Positions 45,363-55,359 of a stretch of 64,000 nucleotides of DNA are shown here, in pieces. The DNA comes from CAWBQO01 sp963790965. GTDB taxonomy: Bacteria; Bacteroidota; Rhodothermia; Rhodothermales; DASSAV01. The stretch's first letter is position 1. Each line of letters starts with the position of its first letter. Below the pieces are notes generated by a model. That model worked only from the letters and a program-made list of their open reading frames with translations, ran no database searches and was not told the origin of the DNA. Location of the stretch: the NCBI GenBank assembly GCA_963790965.1, contig CAWBQO010000001.1:124001-188000 (forward strand), written 5' to 3'. A program made the translations under genes and the position numbers.

Positions 45363-48300
45363 TCACGGCTTCCCAACCGGCCGGCGGGCCAGCCGGGCCG
45401 CTTCTTCCGCGCCGCCCTCGAAGGGACGCAGGCGGAACGAGTACGTGTAGCTCGGCGCGAGCAGCCGGTACTCGTCGTGGACGGGCGCGCCCCAGGAGTC
45501 GTCCCCGCCGAGACCCATCTGCGCGAGGTCGAGATTCAGTGAGACGAGGTCGCGCGGCTTCACGTCCGTCGTGTGGCGGTTCTTCGCCTGCGAGCGGTCG
45601 TCATGGCCGACGTATCCGGCCTCGGGGCTTTCGAAGTCCTCCAGCCGGTTGTGATGAGCGCTCACGCTCAGCAGCGGCATCCCCACGGCCAGCAGGCCCC
45701 TCCCCTGCCCGTTCGTGAGCGCCAGCCAGCGCACGTCCGTCTTGTTGCCGTTCTCCTGCGGGCGGATGTACGGCACGTACTGCTCGGCCACCGTGCCGCT
45801 ATAAAGACCCACGTCGGCGGACGTGTTGCGGTCCTGATAGTTCTCGTGCGGGCCGCGCCCGAACCAGGTCATCTGGTCGAACTGGCGCGGCAGCTCCACG
45901 TTCATCCCCATGCGGGGCAGCTCCGGAAGATCTGCCGAGCGCTTCGCAAACGTGTTCTCGACGAGCACGTCGCCCGTGCCGAGGACGGTGTACGTGCTCG
46001 TGTAGTCCGCCGCTGCGCTGCCGTCCGCCCCGCGCAGCACATAGTCGAAAGCGACGCGGGCGCTGCCCTCCGACGGCTGCTCGACGCGCACGCCGGTGAC
46101 GCTGCGGTTCTCCGCCGCGTGCCGCCAGACGGCCGCGCGCACGGGAAGGCGGTTGCCCCAGTCGTTGTCGATCGCGGCGCGCCAGAAGTTCGGCACGAGC
46201 GGCTTCTGGATCATCTCGGTGCCCTTGTAGGTGAGCGAGGAGAGCGTTCCCGCCTCGCGCGAGAACACGGCCGCAAAGTCCGGCCCGCTCACGCGAATCG
46301 TCCCGCCGGTCTCCTGCACGCTCACGGCAGGCAGGTCCGCGGCGGCGACCTCCGAGTCCCACGCGATTGGCAGCTGGAACTGCGCCGCGGCCACCTCATA
46401 GCCCGCGGGCACGAAGCCCATCGGCCCTTTCGCGCGAAAGCTCAGGTTCAGGAAGTACTCCGCGCCCGGCTTCGGCGAGGGCAGCGCGTAGCCGAGCGCG
46501 ATCTCCGCCGCGCTGTTCGGCGCTACGTCGAGCGCGGGCGCGGTGCCGGCGTCAACCACCCGGCCGTCCTCCTCTATGCGCCACGCGAGGGCGAGCGCCG
46601 AGAGGTTCGTGAAGTCGTACTCGTTGGTCAGGCGCAGCCGTCCCGCCGCCGGGTCAAGCATCTCTACGTCCAGCGGCTGGTAGACGCGCTTGACCTCGTA
46701 GAGCGACGGGTGCGGCGTCCGGTCCGGGAAGACGAGGCCGTTGATGACGAAGTTCGCGTCGCTCGGGGTGCCCGGCGGACCGTAGTCGCCGCCATAGGCC
46801 CAGTAGCTTTCGCCCTCGGGGGTGGTTTCGAGGAGGCCCTGGTCCACCCAGTCCCAGATGAAGCCGCCCTGGAGAACGGGGTAGCGGTCGATGATGTCCC
46901 AGTAGTCCTTCAGGTTGCCGACGCTGTTGCCCATCGCGTGGGCGTACTCGACGAGGATGAGCGGCCGGTCCGGGTTCGACTGCGCGTAGCGTTCGATGGC
47001 CTATGGTTTGGCGTACATCGGGACGTAGAGGTCCGTGTGCCGGGGCAGCGTCTCGTTTGTTAGCCCGCGCGTGAAGCCCTCATACTGCACCGGGCGGCTG
47101 CCGTCGCGCTCGTAGATCCAATTGTAGCTCGCGACCATGTTGCGCCCGTCGCCGGCCTCGTTGCCGAGCGAGAAGATGATGACGGACGGGTGGTTCTTGT
47201 CGCGCTCGACCATGCGCCGCGTCCGGTCGAGGTGCATCGGCCCCCACTCGGGCTTGTCGGCGAGCGTCTTGTCGCGGTCGTAGCCGATGCCGTGGCTCTC
47301 GATATTGGCCTCGTCGACAAGGTACATGCCGTACTCGTCGGCAAGCTCGTAGAAGCGTTCCGGCTGCGGGTAGTGCGAGGTGCGAACGGCATTGATGTTG
47401 TGACGCTGCATGAGTTCGAGGTCCTTGCCGCATCGTCGCCTCGTCCTGCACGTGCCCGGTGACCTGGTTGTGCTCGTGCAGGTTGACGCCTTTTAGCGTC
47501 ACAGGGACGCCGTTGACGTGCAGCTGCGCGTCCTTGATCTCGGACGCGCGGAAGCCGACGCGGCTCGCCACGGACTCTGCCGACGCGGCCGTCCTCATCT
47601 TCCAGTGTCAGGACGAGCGTGAAGAGGTTCGGCTTCTCGGCCGACCAGCGCTTACGCCGTCGGGAGCGTCTTTTCGAACACGGCGGTCGTCTCGCTCTCC
47701 AGGTCTACCTCGCGCGCCTCTTCAGCTACGAGCGCCGCGCCGTCGTAGAGGCGGTAGCGGAGCGCGTAGTCATCCTCGCCGCTGCCGAGGTTGCGCAGGT
47801 CCACTTCGAGGCGCAGCGTGCCGTCGCGGTAGTCGTTTGAAAGACCCGTGCGGGCGAAAAAGTCGCGGATGTGCGCCTTCGGCCGCGCGATGAGCTTAAC
47901 GTCGCGCGTGATGCCGCAGAGGCGCCACATATCCTGGTCCTCGAGGTAGGAAGCGTCGCTCCAGCGGAAGACCTGCACCGCCAGCGTGTTCTCGCCCTCC
48001 TTAAGAAGCGGCGTGATGCGGAACTCGGAGGGCGTCTTGCTGTCCTCGCTGTAGCCGGCGGGCTGGCCGTTGACCCAGACGTAGTGTGCCGGTCCGGCGG
48101 CGTCGAAGCGGAGGAAGACCTCGCGCCCGTCCCAGTCTGCGGGCACGGTGAACGTGCGGCGGTAGGAGCCGACGGGGTTGTTATCCGCCGGGATGTGCGG
48201 CGGAGCGGGGTTTGTCGGGGCGAAGGGGTACTTCGTGTTCGTGTAGATGGCCGTGCCGTAGCCTTGCCGCTCCCAGTTCGAGGGCACGGGCGTCTCGTCC

Positions 48301-48669
48301 CAGCCGCTCACGTCGTAGTCCGGGCGGAAGAAGTCCTCGGGCCGCTCGGCAGGGCGCGGCACCCAGTTGAACTTCCAGCGGCCCGTTCAGGCTCTTCACG
48401 TAAGGCGAGGCGGAGGCGTCGTTCAGGCCGCGCCGGGCCGCCTCTTCGGTGGCGAACGGCACGAAGCTCGCGCGCGGCGTCTCGGCCCCGACGCTGTAGA
48501 CGCTCACGTCCTGCCAGAAGGGCGTCTCGCCCGCCTGTTCAAAGGTGACCGTTTCGGGAGGCGCGGCCGCCCGGCGCGTGGACGTGCAGGAGGCCATCAG
48601 GCCCGCGAGGAGCAGGCAAACGGCCGCCCCCGCGAGGAGCTTGCCGGCCGGTGTGGAGCGTCGCAGCAT
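45363..48669 (-). pseudogene. GH2 beta-galactosidase (LacZ-like), multiply frameshifted
   Basis: The gene would encode about 1090 residues. A lipoprotein signal (GLMASC) leads to the sugar-binding domain (VPSNWERQGYGTAIYTNTKY, MWRLCGITRDVKL), then the TIM barrel with the acid/base in IFSLGNEAGDGRN and nucleophile in LILVEYAHAMGNS, and the small chain domain (WFGRGPHENYQDR). Frame changes occur near 48370, 47650, 47590 and 47420. A TAG stands at 47001-47003, where LacZ enzymes have Glu or Gln (YAKP-x-AIERYA). The C-terminal 540 codons are undamaged. It lies within the decaying locus with the truncated SusC. Confidence 0.87.
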
Positions 48670-48871
48670 GGTGTTCACAACAAGGGGGTGGGTTGGTAGA
48701 AATGCAGGGATTCATCGCAGAGAGGGATTGTAAAGATACGAAAGTGGTGGCTCGGGCCAATTGTGGTGAAGCCGCACGCGACGAGAGAGCGAGACTTTAG
48801 CCCACTATGGGAAAGTGACAGGAATATCGCAGAGACAAAGTGCCGGATGTGCGAGGTTGAGTCGTATCACA
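48670..48871. other. Divergent intergenic region
   Basis: About 200 bp between the GH2 pseudogene (minus) and the STAS-like gene (plus). No RNA gene or clear promoter motif was recognised. Confidence 0.3.
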
Positions 48872-49279
48872 ATGCTTTTCAACCAGCTACGCCTCGCCAT
48901 GCACCAGATCTTATCCAGGAGCCGGGACGCCTTTGTCGGCATCCGCCTCAGCGGCACGCTCACACAGGCCGACTACGACACACTCGTGCCCTTCCTCAGA
49001 GCGCGAATCCGCGAGCGCGGGCCGCTGCGCCTCCTCGTTCTTATGGAGAACTGGCACGGCTGGGACTCCGCCGGCGCGCTGTGGGAGGACGCGAAAATGG
49101 ACGCTCGACTCAAGCAGCACGCGGAGCGGATCGCTATGGTCGGGGACGAAGATTGGGAGCGATGGATGACGAAGTTCGCAAAACCCTTTGTTGAAGGGAA
49201 AGTTCGCTACTTCGCCCTCGATCAGATCGACGCCGCATGGAAGTGGCTGGGCGCGGAAGACGCCGCATCGGCGGCGTGA
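48872..49279 (+). CDS. SpoIIAA/STAS-like protein
   Basis: A 135-residue cytoplasmic protein resembling the SpoIIAA-like (PF11964) STAS fold. The blocks FVGIRLSGTLTQADYDTLVP, LRLLVLMENWHGWDSAGALW and RIAMVGDEDWERWMTKFAKP, and the C-terminal YFALDQIDAAWKWLG, are characteristic. Function in this family is poorly known; anion or lipid binding and stress roles have been suggested. The ATG at 48872 gives the family length. The gene stands alone, convergent with the ABC exporter operon. Confidence 0.78.
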   Translation: MLFNQLRLAMHQILSRSRDAFVGIRLSGTLTQADYDTLVPFLRARIRERGPLRLLVLMENWHGWDSAGALWEDAKMDARLKQHAERIAMVGDEDWERWMTKFAKPFVEGKVRYFALDQIDAAWKWLGAEDAASAA

Positions 49280-49304
49280 GCCACTGCGCTCGGCTCTTCC
49301 GCAG

Positions 49305-50471
49305 CTACAGGCTCACGGCCGTTCCGTCTTGGATAACATCCGACGGGAAAAGGATGACGCGGTCGCCGTCCGAAAGGCCTCCTATTACCTCCGCGGCCTC
49401 TTCAGACCGGTGCCCGATCGTAACCGGCCTGAGCGCCGCACGCCCGTCCACCACGGCGAAGACGTGCCACTGTCCATCTTGCTGAAAGAGCGCGCTCGTG
49501 GGCACGGTCAGCACGCCTTCGCCTATCCAAACCGCGATCTGGGCCTCGACGCGGTAGCCGGAACCGAGGGAGGATGGCGGGCTGAACAGGTCCGTTATGA
49601 CATTCACGCGCTGCTCCTCGACGCCGAGCGCCGACACCTCGGTGAAGGCGTCCGGCTCTACCAGTCGGACTAGTCCGCGCAGCACTCCCTCGCCGCCCCA
49701 TTCATCAAAATAGACCGGGTCTCCCGGAGAGATGCGGACGGCGTCCTCCGAGAGCACGTCCACGACCACCTCGAGTCCGGCCGCGTTGCCGAGTTCGAGC
49801 AGGGGCGTTCCTGCCGCAACGATGCGCTCGCTCTTCTCCAGCACGCGGAGCACCCGTCCGCCGGTCGGAGCCGTCACGGGCACGCCGGGAGCGTTGCTCT
49901 GCGGCGCTGCGCCCTGGAGCACCGAACGGGCAGCCTGCGCGTCAGCTTCGGCGGCGCGGCGTGTGGCCTCGGCCGCGTCCAATTGCTGCTGCGCCGTCTC
50001 GGCGGCGAGTTCGTCCTGCTCCAGCCGCTCGCGGCTCAGCGCGCCTTCGCCCGCGAGCATCCGACTACGCTCCAGTTCGCGCTGCACCTGGCTGACGAGC
50101 GCCCGCGCCTGCCCCACAGCGGCTGAAGTCTGTCGAACCCGCGCATCGGCCGCCTGCACTTGCGCCCGTGAGACACCGAGGTCCCTCAGGTCCGACGGGG
50201 CCGGGAAGATGCGGCCCAGGAGCGCCCCTTGTGCCACATGGTCACCTTCTTCAACGCTCAGGCGTCCAAGCCGACCCGTGACAGGTGCCGCCACGACGAA
50301 GCGTTCCTGCACCCGCGTACGCCCTTCTTCGCTCACTGCTTCGCGCAGCGTGTCACGCCGGATCTCGGCGGTGTCCACCGTTATCGGTGTCTTGGACGAA
50401 GCCAGTAGCACATATGCAATAACGGCTGCAAGCGCAGCGGCTATGAGAATCCAGCGGGTTCTTTTCTTCAT
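49305..50471 (-). CDS. HlyD/MacA-type periplasmic adaptor of ABC exporter
   Basis: Membrane-fusion protein of 388 residues with an N-terminal membrane anchor (about 7-25). A lipoyl/barrel-sandwich domain is split around a long coiled coil (about 95-190). Motifs GRLGRLSVEEGDHVAQGALLG and APTGGRVLRVLEKSERIV mark the two halves; C-terminal beta-barrel and MP domains end in DGTAVSL. It is 25 nt downstream of the FtsX-like permease gene. The set ATPase, permease, adaptor is a MacAB/DevBCA-like exporter. Confidence 0.9.
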   Translation of the reverse strand: MKKRTRWILIAAALAAVIAYVLLASSKTPITVDTAEIRRDTLREAVSEEGRTRVQERFVVAAPVTGRLGRLSVEEGDHVAQGALLGRIFPAPSDLRDLGVSRAQVQAADARVRQTSAAVGQARALVSQVQRELERSRMLAGEGALSRERLEQDELAAETAQQQLDAAEATRRAAEADAQAARSVLQGAAPQSNAPGVPVTAPTGGRVLRVLEKSERIVAAGTPLLELGNAAGLEVVVDVLSEDAVRISPGDPVYFDEWGGEGVLRGLVRLVEPDAFTEVSALGVEEQRVNVITDLFSPPSSLGSGYRVEAQIAVWIGEGVLTVPTSALFQQDGQWHVFAVVDGRAALRPVTIGHRSEEAAEVIGGLSDGDRVILFPSDVIQDGTAVSL

Positions 50472-50496
50472 GCGTCAAGCGTAGACGTGCGCAAGG

Positions 50497-52860
50497 CTAT
50501 TCTCTTGTCTTTAATACTTCTATGAGGTTCAGGCGGTCCAGTCTCCGTCGAACGAGCCATCCGCTCACCACAGCCGACCCGATCGTGATAAGCGCCGCCC
50601 ACATGAACGTGGACGGATGAATAATGAACGGGATGCGATAGGCCTCCGACTGAATGCTGGAGGCAACACCCGCCGCCAGAAGATAACCGAGACCCCAACC
50701 TACTGGAATGCCGATCGCAGTGGTCAGGCCCTGCTCTCCGAACAGCAGAACAGCCACTTCGCGGCGCGACAGGCCGAGCACGCGAAGGCTTGCTAGCTCG
50801 CGTCCTCGCTCAGAAAGCGACACGCGCGCGCCGTTGTAGATCACGGCCAGCGAGATGACGGCGGAAAAGCCGAGAATAAAGAAGACGGCGATAAAGAGGC
50901 CGCGGGCGAGTTGATCCTTGAAGGCTTTCAGCGTCTGCTCCGCGGACGCTACGCTCGCTACGGCAGGTAGACTCTTCAGGCGCGCATTGAGCGCCGCCAT
51001 GCGGCCGCGGTCCACCTTGAGGAACGCCCCCGAGAACGAACGGCTGCCTCGGGTAAGCCGGGCGAGCGCGTCCATGCTCATGTAAGCCGAAACGCCGATG
51101 AAGTCGTTCACGACGCCTGCCACCGGCACCCGCGCCACAAGCCGCTCCCCTTCGAGAACCTCAACCGTTACCAGGTCGCCCGTCGAGAGGCGAAGCTGCC
51201 CGGCGAGATAGGCGCTCAGAACCAGTCCCTCCGGCGGGAGCGGCTGCGCGGCACCGGAGGTGGTGACGATCTGCCGAAGCTGCGCGCCCAGTTCCATGCC
51301 GGTGATGGCGGTCTCGCGCCGGCGGTGCCCGGCCATAAGGCGCACCGGCACCGCTCGGAACGGCTCGACCCGCGTCACGCCGTCGAGTCCGGCCAGTTCG
51401 TAGCGCACCCGCTGCGACAGCGGGCGGTTGAACGTGAGGGCGAGGTCCTCCCGCTGCGCGACACGGAACTGGAGGTCCATCATGTAATCCACGCCGTCAA
51501 ACATAAACAGTCCGATGACGAGGATAGCGACGGAGAAGGCCACGCCAATAGCGGCTGAAAGGCTTCGCATGGGCGTCCGCTCCACGTTCCGCAAAATCAT
51601 GCGTCCGGAGGCAGGCAGAATGCGCCCCAGCCCCAGGCGCTCAAACACTCCCGCGCGGAAGGAGGCGGGCTGCTCCGGACGCATCGCTTCAGCCGGCGGC
51701 AGGCTCACGGCTCGGCGTACCGCGCCGAGTGCCCCCACCACGGCAGCAAGCGTGCTTACGCCCCCGGCAATGAGAATGAGGTTCGGCCGTAGGTGGTACG
51801 TGAGCGTCGGGAAGTCGAAATAGGCCCCGTAGAGCGTCACCATAGCTCCCCCCAGCGGAATGCCTGCCGCAATGCCAACCACGGCTCCGATGAACACGGC
51901 GGCCATCGCGAAAAGGAGGTAGTGAAGTCCGACCTCAACGTTGCTGTATCCGAACGCTTTCAGCACGGCTATCTCTCCGCGCTGCAAGGCGATCATGCGG
52001 CCGAGCACGATATTCAGGAGAAAGGCAGCCACGAGGAGGAAGACGGCGGGAATGGCAGTCCCCATCGTACCCAGCTGCGCGATCTCGGTCGCTATGATCT
52101 CGTGGGAGAACTGATGCTCTCGCGCGTAGGCTCCCAGGCCGCCGAAGGGACCCAGCAGTCGGTCCAGAAGCGCGATGACGTGCTCGGGGTTGGCACCGGG
52201 AGCGAGCTTCAGCACGACCTCGTTGAAGGCTCCGTCCATGTCATAGGCTGGACCGAGCGCGTCGCGGCTCATCCAGATGACGCCGTAGCGCTTGTCGTCC
52301 GGATAGATCGCCCCGGGCGGCACGGTGTAGATGTGCTCCGGCGAGATCGCCGTACCGACGATCTTCAGATCCCGGTAAGCGCCGTTGATAATGGCGTTCA
52401 AGGTGTCTCCGGGACCATAATCATTAGCGACGGCAAACCGTTTGCTGATAATGGCTTCGTCGCGGGCACCGGGAGCGAGATAGCGCCCGGAAACCAGGTG
52501 CAGGTCCGACAAACGCGGCCGGCGGTTTTCCGGGACGGACACGAAGCGTCCGAGTGCCGGCGCATCGAGACTCGGCACGTCGAGTGTGGCCGTGAATGTT
52601 ACGCGCGTATCGACGGCCGCTACGCCGGGCAAACCTTCGATGCGCCGGCGAAGCCCCTCGGGTGCGCGTTCCAACTGCGCCCATACCTGTCCAAAGCGCG
52701 ACTCCCGACAGTAGAGGTCCTGAGAGATAGTTAGCGATTCGTAGGCACCGCGAATCGTCAGCACCGTCATGATGCCCACGGCCACCACGGAGCCGATGGA
52801 AAGCATTTGGCCCCGGTTCTTCCAGACCTCGCGAAGGAGCTTTTGGTTGATCGCCGTCAT
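50497..52860 (-). CDS. ABC transporter permease, FtsX/MacB type
   Basis: A 787-residue membrane protein with two FtsX-type halves. An N-terminal helix (SIGSVVAVGIMTVLTIRGAY) is followed by a MacB-like periplasmic domain and three-helix bundles (about 255-380), a second periplasmic domain and a final three-helix bundle ending before EVLKTRE. The ATG at 52860 begins one base after the ATPase stop, so translation is probably coupled. Cargo is unknown; related systems export lipids, peptides or glycolipids. Confidence 0.9.
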   Translation of the reverse strand: MTAINQKLLREVWKNRGQMLSIGSVVAVGIMTVLTIRGAYESLTISQDLYCRESRFGQVWAQLERAPEGLRRRIEGLPGVAAVDTRVTFTATLDVPSLDAPALGRFVSVPENRRPRLSDLHLVSGRYLAPGARDEAIISKRFAVANDYGPGDTLNAIINGAYRDLKIVGTAISPEHIYTVPPGAIYPDDKRYGVIWMSRDALGPAYDMDGAFNEVVLKLAPGANPEHVIALLDRLLGPFGGLGAYAREHQFSHEIIATEIAQLGTMGTAIPAVFLLVAAFLLNIVLGRMIALQRGEIAVLKAFGYSNVEVGLHYLLFAMAAVFIGAVVGIAAGIPLGGAMVTLYGAYFDFPTLTYHLRPNLILIAGGVSTLAAVVGALGAVRRAVSLPPAEAMRPEQPASFRAGVFERLGLGRILPASGRMILRNVERTPMRSLSAAIGVAFSVAILVIGLFMFDGVDYMMDLQFRVAQREDLALTFNRPLSQRVRYELAGLDGVTRVEPFRAVPVRLMAGHRRRETAITGMELGAQLRQIVTTSGAAQPLPPEGLVLSAYLAGQLRLSTGDLVTVEVLEGERLVARVPVAGVVNDFIGVSAYMSMDALARLTRGSRSFSGAFLKVDRGRMAALNARLKSLPAVASVASAEQTLKAFKDQLARGLFIAVFFILGFSAVISLAVIYNGARVSLSERGRELASLRVLGLSRREVAVLLFGEQGLTTAIGIPVGWGLGYLLAAGVASSIQSEAYRIPFIIHPSTFMWAALITIGSAVVSGWLVRRRLDRLNLIEVLKTRE

Positions 52861-52861
52861 A

Positions 52862-53587
<726 letters not shown>

Positions 53588-53625
53588 GGACGGCTGAGCA
53601 ATGGAGAGCGACGGCGTGGTATTGC

Positions 53626-53645
53626 ATCAAACTACGTGATTTGAT
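53626..53645. promoter_or_regulatory. ATCAAA-N8-TTTGAT inverted repeat, candidate operator of ABC exporter
   Basis: Six-base inverted arms with an 8-nt spacer (CTACGTGA) lie in an AT-rich patch 39-58 bp upstream of the ATPase start, with another TTTGATCC nearby. TetR-like repressors often bind such sites before exporter genes, but no regulator gene is adjacent. Confidence 0.35.
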
Positions 53646-53680
53646 AACGAAATATCACATTTTTCGAACAGTTTGATCCA

Positions 53681-53872
53681 TGAAACCACTCATCGCCGAA
53701 AGCGCCGGTATCAGAACCTGCCGGGAAATCCCCCGACCTCAACCGTGATCTCCACCGAAGGTCTCGACGCATTCATCACAGCAACGCGCGACCTCGGCAG
53801 CTATAATGCCCGCGGACGAGCGAGCTTGCCGCGCGGCGTTCCGTTCTCAACCCGCAGGACATCTCGGCGCTG
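53681..53872 (+). pseudogene. Possible BadF/N-acetylglucosamine-kinase fossil
   Basis: MKPLIAESAGIRT at 53681 resembles the N-terminal phosphate loop of BadF/BcrA-type sugar kinases (usually MKLIADSGxTKTDW). In another frame shortly after, TVISTEGLDAFI resembles the T.GlNPf block of the same family. The remainder is lost and frames are broken. The match is suggestive, not decisive. Confidence 0.3.
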
Positions 53873-53928
53873 ACCATGCTGGGGCTGGACGGGCCGTGCC
53901 GGATCGGCAAGGTGGCGAGGCCGCAAAG

Positions 53929-54132
53929 TCAGCGCGCGGTTAGCGCGGCACTGGTGCTGTACTCGGTCGCGAGGCCGCCGTGGATTTCGAGCGGCACATC
54001 GAAGCCCGCGCCGAGGTTCAGCCGGTGTCGATTGCGCGAGTGATCAACGGCAACTTCGTTCGAGGCGGGTTCAGCATCCAGCCTCACTTGGCGCGACTGG
54101 CCTCTAACTCGGACGTTTTCGAAACGCAGCAA
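53929..54132 (-). pseudogene. Possible outer-membrane beta-barrel fragment
   Basis: The minus-strand frame contains alternating residues of barrel strands (VRLDAEPASNEVAVDHSRNR, LNLGAGFDVPLEIHGGLATE). It has no signal peptide or usual length, so it is probably a remnant of an outer-membrane protein gene. No specific family was recognised. Confidence 0.3.
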
Positions 54133-54146
54133 CGCCGGCTACGAAG

Positions 54147-55181
54147 TCAGGTCTCCTCATCCTGAAGGAACCCTTCGGCGAGCGCCACCAACTCCGGACT
54201 GCCGATGTAAACAGGTGTGCGCTCGTGCAGCGCACCGGGCGTCCGGTCGAGGATGCGGCCCCGGCCGTCTGTAGCGCGCCCTCCGGCCTGCTCGGCGATG
54301 AACGCGATCGGGTTCGCTTCATACATCAGTCGCAGCTTGCCGTTCGGGTTCCTGGCATCCGCCGGGTAGATGTAGATCCCGCCTTTGAGGAGGTTCCGGT
54401 GGAAATCGGAAGCAAATGAGCCGATGTAGCGCGTCTTGAAAGGACGGCCAGTCGCCTCGTCCTCCACCTGCATCCACTTGATGAACTGCTTCAAACCAGG
54501 CTCCCACGAGTTGTAGCCGCCCTCGTTGATCGAGTACATGGAGCCGCTCTGCGGAATGCGGATGTCCGGGTGAGACAGAATGAACTCGCCGATAGACGGA
54601 TCGAGCGTGAAGCCGTTGACCCCGTGGCCGGTGGTGTACACAAGGATGGTGGACGAGCCGTAGACGATGTAGCCGGCCGCTACCTGATCGCGACCGGGCT
54701 GCAGCGCGGCTTCGACGACAGGCTCCTCGTGCGCCTCCGGCATTCGATAAACACTGAAAATCGTCCCAATGGAAACGTTCACGTCGATATTAGAAGAGCC
54801 GTCGAGCGGGTCCATGAGGACGATATACTTGCCGGCCTCGTCCGCGGTCGCGCCCAGAGGAATGGCTTCCGCGTGTTCTTCCGAACCGATGAGCGCGCAT
54901 TCGCCGCCCCGGTAGAGCGCCTTGACAAACTCGTCGTGGGCCAGCGCGTCGAGTTTCATCTGCACTTCGCCCTGAACGTTGATCTCGCCGGTCTCGCCAA
55001 AGATATCTACGAGCGCGGCGCGGCGGACGTCGCGGTTTACGATCTTCGCCGCCAGCCCGATGTCGCGGAGCAGGCGCGAGAATGTCCCGGTCGACCCGGG
55101 GTGCAACTCCTGCTGATCGATGATGAACTGCTCGAGCGTCATGAAGCTGTTCACAGCGCGGTCTTTTTCAGCGATGTCCAT
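54147..55181 (-). CDS. fbp: Class I fructose-1,6-bisphosphatase
   Basis: Gluconeogenic enzyme hydrolysing fructose-1,6-bisphosphate to fructose-6-phosphate. The 344-residue protein has the metal-site segment GSEEHAE, the signature LMDPLDGSSNIDVNVSIGTI and the substrate-binding GGIYIYPAD, with length normal for class I FBPase. Start may be 55181 (MDIAEKDRAV) or 55142 (MTLEQFIIDQ), the latter matching the usual family N-terminus. Its presence fits growth on uronates, which enter at pyruvate and triose-phosphate and require gluconeogenesis. Confidence 0.95.
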   Translation of the reverse strand: MDIAEKDRAVNSFMTLEQFIIDQQELHPGSTGTFSRLLRDIGLAAKIVNRDVRRAALVDIFGETGEINVQGEVQMKLDALAHDEFVKALYRGGECALIGSEEHAEAIPLGATADEAGKYIVLMDPLDGSSNIDVNVSIGTIFSVYRMPEAHEEPVVEAALQPGRDQVAAGYIVYGSSTILVYTTGHGVNGFTLDPSIGEFILSHPDIRIPQSGSMYSINEGGYNSWEPGLKQFIKWMQVEDEATGRPFKTRYIGSFASDFHRNLLKGGIYIYPADARNPNGKLRLMYEANPIAFIAEQAGGRATDGRGRILDRTPGALHERTPVYIGSPELVALAEGFLQDEET

Positions 55182-55359
55182 GTAAATGAAGGGTGATGGT
55201 ACTACGGCGGCCCTGATCATTGCTCCCGCGCCGCACGCTGTCGATGGAGTCGGGCGGCAGGAGCCTCTTTAGCAAGATACTCCTTTCCGGCTTCTGGTGC
55301 GCTCCCAGCCGATCCGTCACCCGGGTGCTTCTATACAGCGGCTCGCCTACGCGCCGGCG

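Noticed and set aside
9627..47003. Alternative genetic code with TAG read as Gln
   Set aside because: Intact genes here end in TAG (dctM, czcC, the P-II gene), so TAG is a normal stop. The internal TAGs occur only in genes that are otherwise truncated, frameshifted or lie in relic regions.
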